A DNA stretch of 8,130 nucleotides from JBOFDK01 sp051650305 (GTDB taxonomy: Bacteria > Bacillota > Clostridia > Lachnospirales > Cellulosilyticaceae), in contig JBOFIT010000172.1 in the NCBI GenBank assembly GCA_051650305.1, forward strand, positions 1-8,130. Direction: 5' to 3'. How positions within the stretch are numbered: position 1 is the first letter of the stretch; each line of letters opens with the position of its first letter. Made by a program: the position numbers and the translations under genes. Shown one piece after another: positions 5,926 to 8,130 of the stretch. The notes under the pieces are model-generated. The model was not told where the DNA came from. It saw nothing but the letters and a program-made list of their open reading frames with translations, and ran no database searches.

Positions 5926-7667
5926 TACGAAAAATAATAAAGATAAGTCTATGCATAGGGTTACTACTAGGCGTTTATTGGATAGATAAAGACATTGAAT
6001 CATATAAGAATAATAGTATACAGGCGTTAAGAGAAAAAGAACTTTATGAAGAGGCACTAATAACTTATATAAATGATGTCCTAACAGTGATGGAGGCAGA
6101 TGGTACTTCAGATGTGAATTATCAAAGGGCCATTAACAGCAAGGACTTTCAATTCTACTTAATACTGAATACCACTGAAGAACCGATGCTTGGGTACGCT
6201 ACTATAAGTAGATACACAGGGAAACTTCTTATGGAACCAGAGGTAGATAAGACGTCGATGAAGTTAGTCTTAAGCAATAAAATACGTAAAGTAAGAAATA
6301 CAGTAGGGTTTGATCAATATAGTATTACTATGGAAACGGAGAGTGATAGGGTCTATACTGCATTGGAATCCATAAGACAACAGTACCCTGCAATTCAGAG
6401 TTTTTATGTAGGAACGAGAAGAGATTTTTGGGATATACCAGAAAATATGGACTATGGAAAAGCTATATCAATCGCCATAGAACAGCAACTCTATGGCAAA
6501 GAAATGATCAAATACTTCTTTATTATGATTGTCATCATAGTAGGGGTACGAGAACAAATACAGCAGTTTTTCAAAAAGAGTAGGTATAAACAAAGGTTTC
6601 TCATCAAGAGGTTGCATGATTATTTGCAACGAACCCATAGGTATCAGGTAATCTTTATTGGAGGATTTCTTATTTATTTAATAGGTAATAGTGTCTTTAT
6701 CATGCTACTTGAGCATGCAAAGAATGCGTTGCAGAGAGGAGGCATAGGCGAATTAGGTTGGTTATTTATAATGGGGATTGTACTATGGAATCTCATGTTT
6801 CTATGGATCGTACAGAGATGTTTTGCTGAGGTACATAGGATTCGCGGGGCCATTCGTAGATTAGCAAGTGGACAGATAGGTCGAATAGATGATGAAAAAG
6901 AAAAGACCTTTTTATTAGATGCATCCATGGAGAAGGTTAGAGCATTGGAGAATAAAATGGTTTCTACGATGCAAACCATAGAAAAAAGTGAAAGGTTAAA
7001 GACAGAACTTCTTTCTAGAATCTCGAAGGATTTACAACAGCCATTGGAAGACATCGTGCAAGATATCTATGACTTAAAGAAGCAAACGGGAGGCAGTGAT
7101 GTAGAAGGTAGATATATTCATATCCTAGAAGAGCGTGCTGCGAGGCTTAATAGCTTGATACAGGAATTAGCGGAATTAGAAGAGAATGATGCATATGGTA
7201 CACAAGTAGCATTACAACCTATCCATTTAAATGAAGTGGTGCAAGGCAGCCTAACGCAACTTATGGAAAAGTTTCAGGAGAAGGGCATAGAGGTATATAC
7301 ATGTTTAAATGAACAAAGTACTGTAAAAGGCGATGAAAAATACATGTGGCGTATATTAGAGAATCTACTTTCCAATATGCTTAAGTATGCCAAGGAAAAT
7401 TCGAAGGCGTATATCAAGATCAAGAAAGAAGAGAGATACTGTGTATTAACCGTAGAAAATCAGACACAGGATAACGTGCATATGAAAGCAGAAGCATTAA
7501 CTGAGCGATTCGTAAGAGGTGATAAAGCAAGAACAACCGAAGGATTCGGCTTGGGATTAGCCATAGCGAAACGTTTTGTAGAATTACAAGGCGGAGAATT
7601 AATCATTACCACAGATGATAGAACGTTTCGCGTTCAGATAAAGATGCAGCTTATAAAAGGGGTATAG
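5922..7667 (+). CDS. Sensor histidine kinase 2: lysine replaces the phospho-histidine, ATP-binding domain kept
   Basis: A 581-aa membrane protein related to kinase 1. Helix 1 (about residues 5-21) is followed by an outside domain of about 170 residues, probably the sensor. Three more hydrophobic stretches follow (about 197-209, 241-263 and 279-297), then a HAMP-like linker. The H-box aligns as LLSRISKDLQQPLEDI, where the usual SHDLKTPL is SKDLQQPL: codon AAG at 7026-7028 gives K369 in the acceptor position. The nearest histidine, H400, is not in a box-like setting. The ATP-binding domain looks functional: N481 and N485 in the N-box ENLLSN, lid segment ERFVRGD (528-534), and G2 box EGFGLGLAI (540-548). 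It cannot autophosphorylate in the standard way. It may phosphorylate kinase 1 in a mixed dimer or act as a non-catalytic co-sensor. Stop TAG is followed directly by TGA, and a terminator hairpin overlaps both. Confidence 0.92.
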   Translation: MIRKIIKISLCIGLLLGVYWIDKDIESYKNNSIQALREKELYEEALITYINDVLTVMEADGTSDVNYQRAINSKDFQFYLILNTTEEPMLGYATISRYTGKLLMEPEVDKTSMKLVLSNKIRKVRNTVGFDQYSITMETESDRVYTALESIRQQYPAIQSFYVGTRRDFWDIPENMDYGKAISIAIEQQLYGKEMIKYFFIMIVIIVGVREQIQQFFKKSRYKQRFLIKRLHDYLQRTHRYQVIFIGGFLIYLIGNSVFIMLLEHAKNALQRGGIGELGWLFIMGIVLWNLMFLWIVQRCFAEVHRIRGAIRRLASGQIGRIDDEKEKTFLLDASMEKVRALENKMVSTMQTIEKSERLKTELLSRISKDLQQPLEDIVQDIYDLKKQTGGSDVEGRYIHILEERAARLNSLIQELAELEENDAYGTQVALQPIHLNEVVQGSLTQLMEKFQEKGIEVYTCLNEQSTVKGDEKYMWRILENLLSNMLKYAKENSKAYIKIKKEERYCVLTVENQTQDNVHMKAEALTERFVRGDKARTTEGFGLGLAIAKRFVELQGGELIITTDDRTFRVQIKMQLIKGV

Positions 7668-7685
7668 TGACTATACCTCTATTTT
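7658..7685 (+). terminator. Rho-independent terminator overlapping the kinase 2 stop codon
   Basis: AGGGGTATAG at 7658-7667 pairs with CTATACCTCT at 7671-7680, giving ten base pairs with one G-U and a 3-base loop TGA. TTTT follows at 7682-7685. The A-run at 7655-7658 could supply a T-tract on the other strand. It most likely ends the regulator-kinase operon. The stem includes the TAG stop, so ribosomes finishing kinase 2 would cover it, which may modulate termination. The T-tract is short, so efficiency may be moderate. Confidence 0.7.
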
Positions 7686-7694
7686 AATGATAGG

Positions 7695-7844
7695 ATGACA
7701 ACACCTTTTGGCGTTCGAGCAAGCAGTGGATGCTGGGGTGGGGTAAACGGAAGTGATGAAGAAGGCAAACTTAAGATCGTACAGTCTTATGGCTATTTAT
7801 TAGATATAAGTGAGTTAGGCTATAATGTAGCTATCATTACTTAA
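7695..7844 (+). pseudogene. Orphan 49-codon open frame, probably the 3' remnant of a lost gene
   Basis: An uninterrupted frame from ATG 7695 to TAA 7842-7844 encodes 49 residues with protein-like composition: MTTPFGVRASSGCWGGVNGS at the start, and IVQSYGYLLDISELGYNVAI near the end. No convincing ribosome binding site precedes the ATG (only AGG directly against it), and no promoter is visible between the preceding terminator and this frame. The frame is open only back to the TGA at 7668-7670; it happens to be in the same frame as kinase 2. Its stop codon runs into its own terminator, as at the end of a normal gene. Together these suggest the C-terminal end of a gene whose front has been deleted, left behind when the kinase operon or the rRNA operon came to lie here. 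A real small protein is the alternative. I do not recognise the family. Confidence 0.4.
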
Positions 7845-7866
7845 GCGTCCTAAAAAGGACGCTTTT
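7843..7866 (+). terminator. Rho-independent terminator before the rRNA promoter
   Basis: AAGCGTCC at 7843-7850 and GGACGCTT at 7857-7864 form a perfect 8-bp stem with loop TAAAAA, followed by a short T-run (7863-7866). It overlaps the stop codon of the orphan frame and lies about 30 bases ahead of the rRNA -35 box. It would insulate the rRNA operon from upstream transcription. Confidence 0.85.
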
Positions 7867-7926
7867 AAAATAAAACTAAAAAAAGTTTAAAAAGGTGTTG
7901 ACTTATGTCGTTTTATAGTGCATAAT
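7867..7926 (+). promoter_or_regulatory. rRNA operon promoter with A-rich upstream element
   Basis: The -35 box TTGACT (7898-7903) and -10 box CATAAT (7921-7926) are separated by exactly 17 bases. The 30 bases before the -35 are almost all A and T with A-runs, as in UP elements that bind the RNA polymerase alpha subunit at rRNA promoters. Transcription should start near 7932-7934. TTGACTTAT at 7898-7906 is perfectly inverted as ATAAGTCAA at 7925-7933, so the promoter core is framed by a 9-bp inverted repeat. Only one promoter is clear; rRNA operons often have two. Confidence 0.85.
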
Positions 7927-7932
7927 AAGTCA

Positions 7933-8104
7933 AGTCAGCAGCGAACAACACGCTAACGACGCAGGGCGCAACGCCTTGATGATCAACAAATAAATGAACT
8001 TTGAAAATAAAATAACAACCAATAGACCAGTCGATTCAAATATCACTTTAAGTGATGAGTCAGTGCTAACTTAATAGCACAACAAATTGTCAGATGACAA
8101 ACTT
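7933..8104 (+). other. 16S rRNA leader with boxA-like element and hairpins
   Basis: This is the transcribed spacer of about 170 bases before 16S rRNA; no gene lies in it. TGAACTTTGAAAA at 7995-8007 resembles the boxA antitermination signal of Firmicutes (TGTTCTTTGAAAA), which binds the NusB-NusE complex to keep polymerase from stopping on rRNA. A small GC hairpin is at 7965-7975 (GGCG-CAA-CGCC). Three more follow in a row: ATCAC/GTGAT at 8042-8056, GTGCTA/TAGCAC at 8063-8080, and TTGTC/GACAA at 8087-8100. These may guide RNase processing or 30S folding. The boundaries of the leader are estimated. Confidence 0.72.
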
Positions 8105-8130
8105 TTTAACGAGAGTTTGATCCTGGCTCA
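8105..8130 (+). rRNA. rrs: 16S ribosomal RNA, first about 26 bases, cut by the right edge
   Basis: The last 19 bases (8112-8130) match the near-universal bacterial 16S 5' sequence, the 27F primer site, beginning AGAGTTTGATCCTGGCTCA. E. coli position 8 aligns to 8112, which puts the mature 5' end near 8105. It is too short to identify the organism. The rest of the rRNA operon would follow to the right. Confidence 0.97.

Noticed and set aside
6674..7054. Minus-strand 126-codon frame inside kinase 2
   Set aside because: It is antisense to a solid kinase reading frame, with no promoter or ribosome binding site.
7665..7700. Kinase 2 extended into the 49-codon frame by stop-codon read-through
   Set aside because: The frames match, but two consecutive stops (TAG TGA) and a terminator hairpin lie between them, and kinase 2 already ends at the normal place for its domain.
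7898..7933. Divergent minus-strand promoter from the mirrored TTGACT
   Set aside because: No acceptable -10 box is found at 16-18 bases spacing on the minus strand.

Overview
The window looks like a piece of a low-to-moderate GC Gram-positive chromosome, most likely a member of the Clostridia (Lachnospirales or a relative). The support is AT-rich codon use, strong AGGAGG-type ribosome binding sites, the histidine-kinase subfamily, and a clostridial rRNA leader running into the first bases of a 16S rRNA gene. No genus can be assigned from sequence alone. All genes lie on the + strand.

Positions 1-1656 hold the two inner-membrane permeases of a CUT1-type carbohydrate ABC importer; the first is cut by the left edge. 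Only 14 bases later (1671-4099) come an HlyD/MacA-type adaptor and a MacB-like permease with four predicted membrane segments. This pairs importer permeases with exporter-like parts in one tight transcription unit, and no ABC ATPase is visible for either half.

Positions 4161-7667 hold a two-component system with one OmpR-family response regulator and two consecutive, related histidine kinases (359 and 581 aa). The second kinase starts inside the stop codon of the first (ATGA). It has a lysine where the phospho-accepting histidine should be, but keeps a well-preserved ATP-binding domain. The first kinase keeps its histidine but has a changed N-box and a shortened, altered ATP lid. The defects are complementary, so the two may work as a heteromeric pair in which the second kinase phosphorylates the first. 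This is the most interesting feature of the window.

A hairpin overlapping the second kinase stop codon probably ends this operon. A 49-codon open frame with no clear ribosome binding site follows and ends in a second terminator; it looks like the surviving tail of a lost gene. From about 7867 to the end lies an rRNA operon start: an A-rich upstream element, a -35/-10 promoter set inside a 9-bp inverted repeat, a leader with a boxA-like element and three successive small hairpins, and about 26 bases of 16S rRNA.

A plausible working picture is that the regulator and paired kinases sense an envelope or substrate signal and control the transporter genes just upstream. This is inferred from gene order only.
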